From: an uncultured Muribaculaceae bacterium
GTDB lineage: Bacteria > Bacteroidota > Bacteroidia > Bacteroidales > Muribaculaceae
Length of the DNA: 64,000 nucleotides
Reading direction: 5' to 3'
Assembly: GCA_910585285.1 (NCBI GenBank)
Contig: CAJUDL010000016.1
Span: 2,586-66,585, forward strand
The position numbers and the translations under genes are program-made. Numbering within the stretch: the stretch's first letter is position 1; every line of letters starts with the position of its first letter. The notes under the pieces were generated by a model. It did no database searches. It was given only the letters and a program-made list of their open reading frames with translations, and was not told where the DNA came from. Shown here in pieces: positions 44,914 through 53,266 of this stretch.

Positions 44914-46734
44914 ATGAAACTGCATACTATTTTTATCTTGACATCGCTCTGTATCGCCTTAAATGCTGAGGCATGGAATCCGGTTGGCGACGGGATGCTC
45001 ACTCAATGGGGTGAGAGTCTCGATCCCGCGAAAGTGCATCAGGAATATCCGCGCCCGCAGATGAAACGCGGAGAATGGCTTAACCTCAATGGATTGTGGG
45101 AATATGCTATCATTCAAAGAAATGCTGTGGAACCGGCGTCGTATGATGGCGAGATTTTGGTTCCCTTTTCACCCCAGTCGGCTCTTTCGGGTGTGGGTCG
45201 AGATGTTACCGCAAATGAGGAAATATGCTACCGCCGCTCGTTTCGTATTCCTCATGGATGGAAAGGGAAAAGGATTCTGCTAAATTTCGGAGCTGTCGAT
45301 TGGCAGGCAGAGGTCTGGCTAAATGGAGTGAAGGTGGGCTCCCACACAGGTGGATACACACCTTTCACATTTGATGTTACCCCTGCTCTTGGTGATGGGG
45401 ATAACATATTAATTGTCAAAGTCTGGGATCCAGGGCAGTCGGTGAAGCATCCTATAGGGAAACAGCACGATAAAGCCGAGACTATATGGTACACTAACCA
45501 AAGTGGCATATGGCAGACTGTATGGTTGGAACCGGTGTCGGCGGCACATATCACGCGGCTCAAACTCACACCGGACCTCAACCGAAAGTTACTTTCAATC
45601 GAGGCGTTATCCTCAGTAGTGCCAGATGCATTGGTTGAGGTAACGCTTATCGATGGGGGAGGACGAAGAATCTCGGCTAAAGGTTATGCAAATATTCCGT
45701 TTGAGTTGGCGATGCCGGAATGGGCGGAGCTTTGGTCGCCCGATAATCCGAAGCTCTATTCGCTTGAGGTGAAGTTGTTGTTGAATGGAAAGGTCGTTGA
45801 TAAGGTGGATTCATATACGGCGTTCCGCAAGTTCTCCATAGCGAAGTGCGACAATGGGAATGTCCGTTTGATGCTAAATGACAGACCCTTATTCCATTTT
45901 GGACTGTTGGATCAGGGATGGTGGCCAGACGGATTATATACTGCTCCGTCGGATGAAGCTCTGCGCTATGACCTTGAGAAGACTAAGGAGTGGGGGTTCA
46001 ATATGGTGCGTAAGCATATCAAGGTAGAGCCTGCCACCTGGTACGCGCATTGCGATAGTCTGGGGTTGATTGTGTGGCAGGATATGCCAAGCATCGATGG
46101 GTTTCCCCCTGCCGGAGTATGGGATATGCCTCGCTATAAGATTGGACCTGAAATGGAGTATTCCGAGTGGGAGAAGGAAAATTACTATAAGGAATGGGGA
46201 GAGATAATAGATTTAGTGTATAATTCCCCATCGGTTGGGGTTTATGTGCCTTTCAATGAGGCGTGGGGGCAGTTCGACACAGTCAAGACAACCGAATGGA
46301 CCAAGGTCTATGACCCGACGAGACTTGTCAATCCTGCGAGCGGTGGTAATAATTTCCCTGTCGGTGACATTTTGGACTGGCATCATTATCCGGACCCGGT
46401 GATGTTCGCCCGCGATCCCGACCGCGCCAATGTGGTGGGGGAGTATGGTGGACTCGGTCTTGTAGTGCCGGGACACCGGTGGAACAATGGAGAGATTTTT
46501 CAGTATGCCGGTTTTGCGGATAGCGATGCGCTCTGCGATGAGTATGAGGTGCAGGCAGAAAATCTGCTGCGACTCGTTCAACAGGGAATCAGTGCTGGTG
46601 TCTATACGCAGACGACAGATGTCGAGAATGAAATCAATGGTCTGATGACATACGACCGCAAGGTGGTGAAAATAGATGAGCAGAGGATTCGTCGCATCAA
46701 CCGTCGCATAGTTTCCTGTCTGAATGATAAATAA
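44914..46734 (+). CDS. GH2-family beta-glycosidase
   Basis: 606 residues. Signal peptide to about LNAEA. Sugar-binding domain with LNLNGLWEYAI and LLNFGAVDWQAEVWLNGVKV, an immunoglobulin-like domain, and a TIM barrel with the acid/base motif PFNEAWGQFD and the probable nucleophile in VVGEYGGLG. The family includes beta-galactosidases, glucuronidases and mannosidases; the specificity is not readable. The form is short, without the C-terminal domains of LacZ. The 3' end touches the next gene. Confidence 0.9.
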   Translation: MKLHTIFILTSLCIALNAEAWNPVGDGMLTQWGESLDPAKVHQEYPRPQMKRGEWLNLNGLWEYAIIQRNAVEPASYDGEILVPFSPQSALSGVGRDVTANEEICYRRSFRIPHGWKGKRILLNFGAVDWQAEVWLNGVKVGSHTGGYTPFTFDVTPALGDGDNILIVKVWDPGQSVKHPIGKQHDKAETIWYTNQSGIWQTVWLEPVSAAHITRLKLTPDLNRKLLSIEALSSVVPDALVEVTLIDGGGRRISAKGYANIPFELAMPEWAELWSPDNPKLYSLEVKLLLNGKVVDKVDSYTAFRKFSIAKCDNGNVRLMLNDRPLFHFGLLDQGWWPDGLYTAPSDEALRYDLEKTKEWGFNMVRKHIKVEPATWYAHCDSLGLIVWQDMPSIDGFPPAGVWDMPRYKIGPEMEYSEWEKENYYKEWGEIIDLVYNSPSVGVYVPFNEAWGQFDTVKTTEWTKVYDPTRLVNPASGGNNFPVGDILDWHHYPDPVMFARDPDRANVVGEYGGLGLVVPGHRWNNGEIFQYAGFADSDALCDEYEVQAENLLRLVQQGISAGVYTQTTDVENEINGLMTYDRKVVKIDEQRIRRINRRIVSCLNDK

Positions 46735-46750
46735 ATTTGATTATTTGCAT

Positions 46751-48046
46751 ATGAGAATAATGACGGTTTCAATATTATTGCTGTTGACGGCAGCTTTCTC
46801 TTGCGCGTCTGAAAAAGGTTCGGTGCATGATTTTATTGTACGGACGATGCCTTTGTCTGTGCGTGTGTCCGAGTGTGATACTTTGGGACATTTCGCATTG
46901 CCAAAACCATACAGCGTGCCATGCGTGAAAGGCATATTTCAGGATCTTTTTTATTGGGATACGTATTTTACCAACGCGGGGTTGATTGCCGATAATAACC
47001 TTGAACAGGCACGAAACAATATTGAGTGCATAGCAGCGATGATTGAACGCTTGGGGTTCATGCCTAACGCAAGTCGCGTTGACATGATGCAGCGTTCTCA
47101 ACCTCCCTACTTCGCACCTATGGTCGATGATTATTTCAGAGCAACCGGTGACACCGTTCTTGTAAGGAAGATGATGCCGGTCATAGCGAGGGAATATGAA
47201 TTCTGGATGACGGAACGCATAGCTCCTAACGGCCTTAATCGTTATGGACATAATGCCGACAAAGAGTATCTTCTTACTTTTTTTTGCGATGTTTCGCCGA
47301 GGGTAGGTGTGGATCCGTCAAGACCGTATTCCGAGCCGAAACGGATAGAAATGAGTGGACATCTTCTCGCTGAAGCCGAGTCTGGATGGGATTTCAATGC
47401 CCGCTTTGAGCGTCGTTGTATGGATTATAATCCTGTGGACTTGAATTCGCTGCTCTATCTATATGAAATTCTAATGAGTGAATATAATGATATGGATGGA
47501 AAGGTTATGGAAGCCGGGAAATGGAAAGAACGAGCTCTAAGACGTAAGAATCTTATGAACAAACTCATGAAGGATGAAAATGGAGTACTGCTCGACTATG
47601 ATTATGTGAACCGCCATATTTCTCCGATATTTAGCGCAGCGTCATTTATGCCGTTATGGGTTGGGTTGGCTGATGAGACGCAGGCTAAAACTACGGTTGT
47701 AAACCTTGGAAGACTGGAGTCTCGGAATGGTATTTATCCGTGTGAACCGGGATCGAGGGATGTGGCATACCAATGGGATTTTCCGAATTGTTGGAGTGCC
47801 TGTGTGCTAACAATAGTGCAAGGTCTCGATAGATATGGATATGGCGCGGATGCTGATAGGATTGCGGATAAGTATATGGGCGCTATAGAGAAGATATATG
47901 CTGAGACCGGACAGCTTTGGGAGAAATATAACGCCGAGGAAGCTTCAGTCAATGTTAAGGATGAATATGAGATGCCCGGTGATTTTATGGGTTGGACAGC
48001 GGGCGTATACTCGGCTCTTCTGGCACGGAAGAAAAATTCTTCATAA
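46751..48046 (+). CDS. GH37-type (trehalase-like) lipoprotein glycosidase
   Basis: About 431 residues. The start after HMRIM is chosen because it gives a signal peptide with lipobox TAAFSC; a longer reading begins 9 codons upstream inside the GH2 gene. Trehalase marks are present: FYWDTYF, ESGWDF (acid Asp), QWDFPNCWS and LWEKYN (base Glu), so the active site is complete. GH37 normally cleaves trehalose. In a rhamnose PUL another alpha-linked target is possible. The gene belongs to the PUL by strand and spacing. Confidence 0.82.
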   Translation: MRIMTVSILLLLTAAFSCASEKGSVHDFIVRTMPLSVRVSECDTLGHFALPKPYSVPCVKGIFQDLFYWDTYFTNAGLIADNNLEQARNNIECIAAMIERLGFMPNASRVDMMQRSQPPYFAPMVDDYFRATGDTVLVRKMMPVIAREYEFWMTERIAPNGLNRYGHNADKEYLLTFFCDVSPRVGVDPSRPYSEPKRIEMSGHLLAEAESGWDFNARFERRCMDYNPVDLNSLLYLYEILMSEYNDMDGKVMEAGKWKERALRRKNLMNKLMKDENGVLLDYDYVNRHISPIFSAASFMPLWVGLADETQAKTTVVNLGRLESRNGIYPCEPGSRDVAYQWDFPNCWSACVLTIVQGLDRYGYGADADRIADKYMGAIEKIYAETGQLWEKYNAEEASVNVKDEYEMPGDFMGWTAGVYSALLARKKNSS

Positions 48047-48091
48047 CATACATTTTTTGAGTGTCAAACGTGGATGTGAATCAAAAAAAGC

Positions 48092-48099
48092 TAATTTTG
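48092..48099 (+). promoter_or_regulatory. Candidate -7 box (TAATTTTG) for the rha operon
   Basis: TAATTTTG on the coding strand in the 160-base gap before rhaB. It is followed by an A/T hairpin and a 16-bp palindrome. No TTTG occurs 19-20 bases upstream. Confidence 0.4.
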
Positions 48100-48101
48100 T
48101 G

Positions 48102-48171
48102 ATTATTTTTTATAAAATAATCCGTCATATATTTATGATTCAACTTTCATGATTGTAAATTTATAAATTTA
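48102..48171 (+). promoter_or_regulatory. Palindromes upstream of rhaB (possible operator or weak terminator)
   Basis: ATTATTTT / AAAATAAT (4-base loop, 48102-48121) and the perfect palindrome TAAATTTATAAATTTA (48156-48171). The second is a candidate regulator site for the rhamnose genes; the first could be the end of the GH37 transcript. Confidence 0.4.
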
Positions 48172-48206
48172 ATTGCGTTTTGCGTGATTTATGGAAACCT
48201 TGAAGC

Positions 48207-49646
48207 ATGAAAACAAAATTCTTTATAGCCTTTGATCTTGGTGCCACGAGCGGACGCTCCGTTTTAGGAGAACTGACGGAGGAGGGAAAACTCACCATGA
48301 AGGAACTGACGCGCTTCCCAAACCGGATGATGCCGCTTGACGGTCATCTTCATTGGAACATCTATTCTCTGTATGAGGAACTGAAACGCGGACTGCGTGA
48401 GGTCACCGGTCTGGGTATCACACCAGCCTCTATAGGTATTGACACATGGGGCGTGGATTATGTGTGCGTTGCCCCAGACGGATCAATCATAGGATTGCCC
48501 TATGCTTATCGCGACATTCAGACCATCGGTGCTGATGGACGTTTCTTTGAGAATGTGATGTCGGCATCCGAACTTTACCGCCGCACCGGCATACAGCACA
48601 TGGGCTTCAACACAGTGTTCCAGCTCAATGAGCACCGCAATGATTTCGGTCATCTCAACGCATCGAAGTTCGTATTCCTGCCTGATGCTCTTGCCTATAT
48701 GCTCACCGGGAATATAGTCACTGAATATACAATCGCGTCTACGGGTTCAATAGTGAATGCCGCAGCGCGGCAGCTCGATGTGGAAATACTCGCCGCTGTC
48801 GGAACAGAGCCTTCCAAGTTCGGACCGATGGTTGACCCCGGTCATGTGATAGGCAATCTGAAACCTGAGATTGCCGAAGAAACAGGTTTAGGAACAATAC
48901 CGATTGTGGCAGTAGCCGGACACGACACCGCCTCGGCAGTCGCCGCCATCCCCGCTACAGACCGCAACTTCGCCTATCTCAGCAGCGGCACGTGGTCGCT
49001 GATGGGTATTGAGACGTATGCACCGGTCATTAACGAAACCACCGAAAAATACAACATCACCAATGAGGGAGGAGTGGAAGGCACCACACGGCTTCTAAAG
49101 AACATCACCGGCATGTGGATTGTGGAGCAGTGTCTCAGGCAGTGGAAGTCAGAAGGTACAGACTATACATATCCGCAGATGGTAGAATTGGCTGAGAATT
49201 CCAAGGCTGTCTGCATCATAGATCCCGATGACAGTTCCTTTACCGCTCCTGCTAACATGCTTATCGCCATAGACGATTACTGTCGGGCAACAAACCAGTC
49301 TGTTCCTGCAACCCACGGAGAATACCTACGCTCGATTTTCGAGAGCCTTGCACGGACATACGCCAAGACCCTCGACATATTCCGCGGACTGTCGGAATAT
49401 CCGATAGAACGCCTGCATGTAATAGGGGGAGGCTCCCGCAACGCCTTCCTCAATCAGCTGACAGCCGACGCCTGCGGCATACCTGTCATTGCCGGACCGG
49501 CGGAAGCCACTGCCCTCGGCAACATAATGATCCAGGCAATTGCATCCGGCGCGGTTAAGGATCTTGCGGAAATGCGCAGGATCATCGCCGGAAATATTGA
49601 GACTGTAACCTATTATCCAAAGAATCATAATACCAAAACCAAATAA
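48207..49646 (+). CDS. rhaB: RhaB (RhaK), L-rhamnulokinase
   Basis: 479 residues of the FGGY kinase fold. FDLGATSGRSV at the start, GIDTWGVDYVC near residue 75, AGHDTASAVAAIP and YLSSGTWSLMG in the centre, GGGSRNAFLNQL and GPAEATALGN in the second half. It phosphorylates L-rhamnulose at O1. rhaA starts 2 bases after its stop. Confidence 0.95.
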   Translation: MKTKFFIAFDLGATSGRSVLGELTEEGKLTMKELTRFPNRMMPLDGHLHWNIYSLYEELKRGLREVTGLGITPASIGIDTWGVDYVCVAPDGSIIGLPYAYRDIQTIGADGRFFENVMSASELYRRTGIQHMGFNTVFQLNEHRNDFGHLNASKFVFLPDALAYMLTGNIVTEYTIASTGSIVNAAARQLDVEILAAVGTEPSKFGPMVDPGHVIGNLKPEIAEETGLGTIPIVAVAGHDTASAVAAIPATDRNFAYLSSGTWSLMGIETYAPVINETTEKYNITNEGGVEGTTRLLKNITGMWIVEQCLRQWKSEGTDYTYPQMVELAENSKAVCIIDPDDSSFTAPANMLIAIDDYCRATNQSVPATHGEYLRSIFESLARTYAKTLDIFRGLSEYPIERLHVIGGGSRNAFLNQLTADACGIPVIAGPAEATALGNIMIQAIASGAVKDLAEMRRIIAGNIETVTYYPKNHNTKTK

Positions 49647-49648
49647 TC

Positions 49649-50902
49649 ATGAAAGAAGAAACAATCCGCAAGGCGTACGAAATAGCAAAGGAACGCTATG
49701 CAGCTATCGGAGTTGACACCGACAAGGTTCTCGCACAGATGCAGGACTTCCACCTGAGCATGCACTGCTGGCAGGCAGACGATGTAACCGGTTTCGAGAA
49801 ACGGGAAGGCGGTCTGACCGGAGGCATACAGGTCAACGGCAACTATCCCGGCAAAGCCCGAAACATCAAGGAGCTTCGCGATGACATTCTCTACGCCATG
49901 TCGCTAATTCCCGGCAAACACCGTCTCAACCTCCACGAAATCTATGGCGACTTTCAAGGTAAGTTCGTTGACCGGGATGAGGTGACACCCGAATATTTCG
50001 AGAGCTGGATTCAGTGGGGCAAAGAGAATAACATCAAGCTCGACTTCAACTCCACTTCTTTCTCTCACTCCAAGAGCGGTGACCTCAGTCTCTCAAATCC
50101 CGACAAAGGGATCCGCGATTTCTGGATCGAACATTCGAAGCGTTGCCGCGCCATCTCTCAGGCTATCGGCGAGGCGCAGCAGGATCCCTGCATCATGAAC
50201 ACATGGGTGCATGACGGCAGTAAGGACATCACCGTCAACCGCTACATGTACCGCGAACTGCTCAAAGACTCCCTCGACCAGATCTTCGAGCACCGCTACG
50301 ACTGGATGAAGGACTGCGTGGAGAGCAAGGTCTTCGGCATCGGTCTGGAAAGCTACACCGTAGGCAGCAACGACTTTTACACCGCATATGCCTCCAAACG
50401 CGACATGATGATAACCCTTGACACCGGACATTTCCATCCCACAGAGAGCGTAGCCGACAAGGTATCCGCAATGCTCCTGTTCGTGCCCGAGCTGATGCTT
50501 CATGTATCGCGCCCCGTCCGCTGGGATTCCGACCACGTCACCATCATGGACGACCCCACGATGGACCTTTTCAGCGAGATAGTCCGTGCCGGCGCACTGA
50601 ACCGTGTGCACTACGGACTCGACTATTTCGATGGAACCCTCAATCGTATCGGCGCATATGTCATAGGCAGCCGTGCCGCCCAGAAATGTATGCTTCGTGC
50701 TCTTCTCGAACCGATCGAAACCCTGCGCAATTACGAACTTGCTGACAAGAAGTTCCAGCGTCTTGCCCTTCTCGAAGAGTGTAAGAACCTTCCGTGGAAC
50801 GCTGTCTACGACATGTTCTGTCTGAAGAACAACGTCCCCGTAGGCGAGACATTCATTCCCGAGGTTGAGAAATACGAGGCAGAGGTAACATCACGTAGAT
50901 AG
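49649..50902 (+). CDS. rhaA: RhaA (RhaI), L-rhamnose isomerase
   Basis: 417 residues. Motifs LSMHCWQADDVTGFE, LHEIYGDFQGKFVDRD, WGKENNIKLDFNSTSFSH, ITLDTGHFHPTESVAD and HVSRPVRWDSDHV provide the metal-binding residues of the TIM-barrel isomerase. It converts L-rhamnose to L-rhamnulose. In Bacteroides thetaiotaomicron the matching gene is named rhaI. A heptad inverted array fills the space to rhaT. Confidence 0.96.
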   Translation: MKEETIRKAYEIAKERYAAIGVDTDKVLAQMQDFHLSMHCWQADDVTGFEKREGGLTGGIQVNGNYPGKARNIKELRDDILYAMSLIPGKHRLNLHEIYGDFQGKFVDRDEVTPEYFESWIQWGKENNIKLDFNSTSFSHSKSGDLSLSNPDKGIRDFWIEHSKRCRAISQAIGEAQQDPCIMNTWVHDGSKDITVNRYMYRELLKDSLDQIFEHRYDWMKDCVESKVFGIGLESYTVGSNDFYTAYASKRDMMITLDTGHFHPTESVADKVSAMLLFVPELMLHVSRPVRWDSDHVTIMDDPTMDLFSEIVRAGALNRVHYGLDYFDGTLNRIGAYVIGSRAAQKCMLRALLEPIETLRNYELADKKFQRLALLEECKNLPWNAVYDMFCLKNNVPVGETFIPEVEKYEAEVTSRR

Positions 50903-51018
50903 TTTTTAGTTGAAAGTTAGGGTTTAAAGTTTAGATAATTGTTCTTCTTTGAGCATGGATTTACGATAAGCGCGAAGCAGAATTATTATCTAAATTTTAA
51001 ACTAAAACCATAAACCAA
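50903..51018. repeat. Heptad inverted array at the rhaA-rhaT junction
   Basis: Starting at the rhaA stop codon, 7-mers AGTTTTT AGTTGAA and then AGTTAGG, GTTTAAA, GTTTAGA are followed by a central core, then the inverted arm TATCTAA ATTTTAA, ACTAAAA, CCATAAA up to the rhaT ATG. About 20 of 22 bases pair around TTTAGATAAT / ATTATCTAAA. The core contains GCGCGAAGC, similar to the centre of the pyrH-frr junction (GGCGAAGC). Confidence 0.8.
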
Positions 51019-52008
51019 ATGATAATAATCGGATTATTAATCATCGCAATCGGAAGCTTTTGTCAATCAAGTAGCTATGTGCCGATTAAACGCGTAAAAG
51101 ACTGGAGCTGGGAGAGCTTCTGGCTTGTTCAGGGCGTCTTTGCATGGCTGGTGTTTCCGCTGTTGGGCGCACTCTTGGCTGTTCCATCGGGTCATACACT
51201 GATGGAGGCATACAGCGAGAACCCTACTGATGCATTGCTCGCCATACTCTTCGGAGTTCTGTGGGGTATCGGCGGTCTGACATTTGGTCTGTCGATGCGC
51301 TATCTTGGCGTGGCTCTCGGACAGTCGATATCGCTGGGCACATGTGCCGGTCTGGGAACTATACTGACTCCGTTGTTTTTGGGAAAACCGGGCGACCTCA
51401 CAATGCCTGTGATTGTCGGCGTTGTCGTGACGCTGTTGGGGATTGCCATCATCGGTATTGCCGGAAACATGAGGGCAAAGACAGCAGGCGAGACTGTAAA
51501 GGATTTTAACTTCGGCAAAGGGATAACCGTTGCGTTGATAGCCGGCGTGATGAGCGCATGCTTCAGCATCGGTCTCGGTTTCGGGTCATCGCTCTGCTTC
51601 GAGGAAACACCCGAGATCTACCGCACCCTCCCAGCCACATTCCTCGTGACACTCGGAGGCTTCTTCACCAATGCCGTCTACTGCCTATGGCAGAACGGCA
51701 GGAACAAGACATTCTCAGACTACGGCAAGACCTCGCTGTATCTGAACAATATCCTGTTCTGTGCCCTCGCCGGACTGCTGTGGTACAGCCAGTTCTTCGG
51801 TCTTGCCCTCGGCAAAGGCTTCCTTGTAAACTCTGCAACATTGCTGACATTCTCATGGTGCATACTCATGTCTCTCAACGTAACATTCTCCAATGTCTGG
51901 GGTATAATACTGAAAGAGTGGCAGGGAACTACCTCCAAGACCAAAACTGTCCTTGTCGCAGGGCTTATAGTTTTAATCGTTTCATCATTCTTACCGCAAA
52001 TAATATGA
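51019..52008 (+). CDS. rhaT: RhaT (RhaP), L-rhamnose-proton symporter
   Basis: 329 residues with ten predicted membrane helices. The opening GLLIIAIGSFCQSSSYVPIK and the WSWESFWLVQG and FGLSMRYLGVALGQSISLG segments match RhaT. It brings L-rhamnose through the inner membrane. The stop overlaps the rhaD start as ATGA. Confidence 0.94.
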   Translation: MIIIGLLIIAIGSFCQSSSYVPIKRVKDWSWESFWLVQGVFAWLVFPLLGALLAVPSGHTLMEAYSENPTDALLAILFGVLWGIGGLTFGLSMRYLGVALGQSISLGTCAGLGTILTPLFLGKPGDLTMPVIVGVVVTLLGIAIIGIAGNMRAKTAGETVKDFNFGKGITVALIAGVMSACFSIGLGFGSSLCFEETPEIYRTLPATFLVTLGGFFTNAVYCLWQNGRNKTFSDYGKTSLYLNNILFCALAGLLWYSQFFGLALGKGFLVNSATLLTFSWCILMSLNVTFSNVWGIILKEWQGTTSKTKTVLVAGLIVLIVSSFLPQII

Positions 52009-52817
52009 CATCAATATTGGAAAACCGCCCGGCACTTGCTGCCGAGGTGGATAAAGTTGCCGAAACCGCCGGCTATCTATGGCAGAAAGGGTGGGCGGAG
52101 CGTAATGGCGGCAACATAACCGTCAACATAACAGAACACGTTGACGAGGCAATGAAATCCATGCCTGCAATAAGCGAGCCGGTTGCAATAGGGCTGACAC
52201 TTCCCAATCTCAAAGGCTGCTGGTTCTTCTGCAAAGGAACACAGAAACGTATGCGTGATCTTGCCCGCCGTCCGATGGAGAACGGCTCCATCATCCGCAT
52301 CACTGACGATTGCGCTCACTATGAGATAGTGGCAGACAATCCTGTCAAACCCACATCCGAGCTTCCGAGTCATCTTGCCGTTCACAACTACCTTATCGGC
52401 AAAGGATCCAACTACAAGGCGTCGCTGCATACGCATCCCATCGAACTGGTGGCGATGAGCCACAATCCCGAGTTCCTTAAAAAAGACGTGCTGACACGTC
52501 TTTTATGGTCGATGATTCCGGAAACAAAGGCTTTCGCACCCCGTGGACTCGGCATTGTGCCCTACATGCTTCCAAGTTCCAATGAACTTGCAGAGGCAAC
52601 AATCAAGAGCATTGATGACAACTATGACGTGGTGATGTGGGAAAAGCACGGAGTTTTCGCCGTAGAAGAGGATATCATGTCGGCTTTCGATCAGGTTGAC
52701 GTGCTCAACAAATCCGCCAACATCTACATGTGTGCCCGCTCGATGGGATTTATTCCCGACGGTATGTCGCAGGAACAGATGCAGGAAATCTCAACGGTAT
52801 TCAATCTTCCAAAATAA
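52005..52817 (+). CDS. rhaD: RhaD, L-rhamnulose-1-phosphate aldolase
   Basis: 270 residues, close to the 274 of E. coli RhaD. Class II zinc aldolase marks: GWAERNGGNIT, FFCKGT, a His pair in SLHTHPIEL, and MWEKHGVFAVEED. It splits rhamnulose-1-phosphate into dihydroxyacetone phosphate and L-lactaldehyde. A much longer in-frame reading into rhaT is not real because the family N-terminus begins at this ATG. No lactaldehyde reductase follows. Confidence 0.95.
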   Translation: MTSILENRPALAAEVDKVAETAGYLWQKGWAERNGGNITVNITEHVDEAMKSMPAISEPVAIGLTLPNLKGCWFFCKGTQKRMRDLARRPMENGSIIRITDDCAHYEIVADNPVKPTSELPSHLAVHNYLIGKGSNYKASLHTHPIELVAMSHNPEFLKKDVLTRLLWSMIPETKAFAPRGLGIVPYMLPSSNELAEATIKSIDDNYDVVMWEKHGVFAVEEDIMSAFDQVDVLNKSANIYMCARSMGFIPDGMSQEQMQEISTVFNLPK

Positions 52818-52822
52818 AAATG

Positions 52823-53266
52823 TTAGTATCGGCGGCAGGTGACGATGGTTTCTGAGGATTTCAGAATCAGTTGCTTGCTGTCGAGTTTTACTATGTGGAA
52901 GACAACAGGATTGGAGTATATCCCCCACGATTGGAGTGCCTGAAGTTTATCGCCTTCTGTGTTGTAGGGGAAATCCATAGTCACAGTAGCTGCATCCTTG
53001 TCATAGTTGAGGTTGCCGGTAATTACGGCTCCCGGATTTTCATTTTGTGTGACATTCCTGAGGTTGACAACGTGAAGATTGATATCAATATAGGTTCTTC
53101 TGTCAGGTGTCCATTCAATACCCTCTTCAATATGCTCTATCTTCATTATCTGCCATTGGGCATCAAGTTTACCGTTTATAGGTGCTTTACGACATGAAGG
53201 TAAGGAGATTAGACTGACAATGCCGAAGAGCAATGCAATGCAAAAAAATATCTTGTTTTTCATCAT
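52823..53266 (-). CDS. Small lipoprotein, lipocalin-like, unknown function
   Basis: 147 residues with lipobox SLISLPSC. The mature part (about 122 residues) begins with a Trp strand (LDAQWQIMKIEH) and ends in repeated beta strands (VVFHIVKLDSKQLILKS), typical of small lipocalin-like lipoproteins in Bacteroidales. No catalytic motif. The ATG overlaps the stop of the Wzi-like gene (ATGA), so it is probably its operon partner. It converges on rhaD with 5 bases between. Confidence 0.7.
   Translation of the reverse strand: MMKNKIFFCIALLFGIVSLISLPSCRKAPINGKLDAQWQIMKIEHIEEGIEWTPDRRTYIDINLHVVNLRNVTQNENPGAVITGNLNYDKDAATVTMDFPYNTEGDKLQALQSWGIYSNPVVFHIVKLDSKQLILKSSETIVTCRRY

Noticed and set aside
50093..50611. 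172-codon open frame antisense to rhaA
   Set aside because: Shadow frame inside a conserved enzyme gene, with no promoter or family similarity.
51558..52004. 149-codon extension of rhaD into rhaT
   Set aside because: It overlaps a well-supported membrane protein in another frame, and rhaD family similarity begins at the internal ATG with an ATGA overlap.
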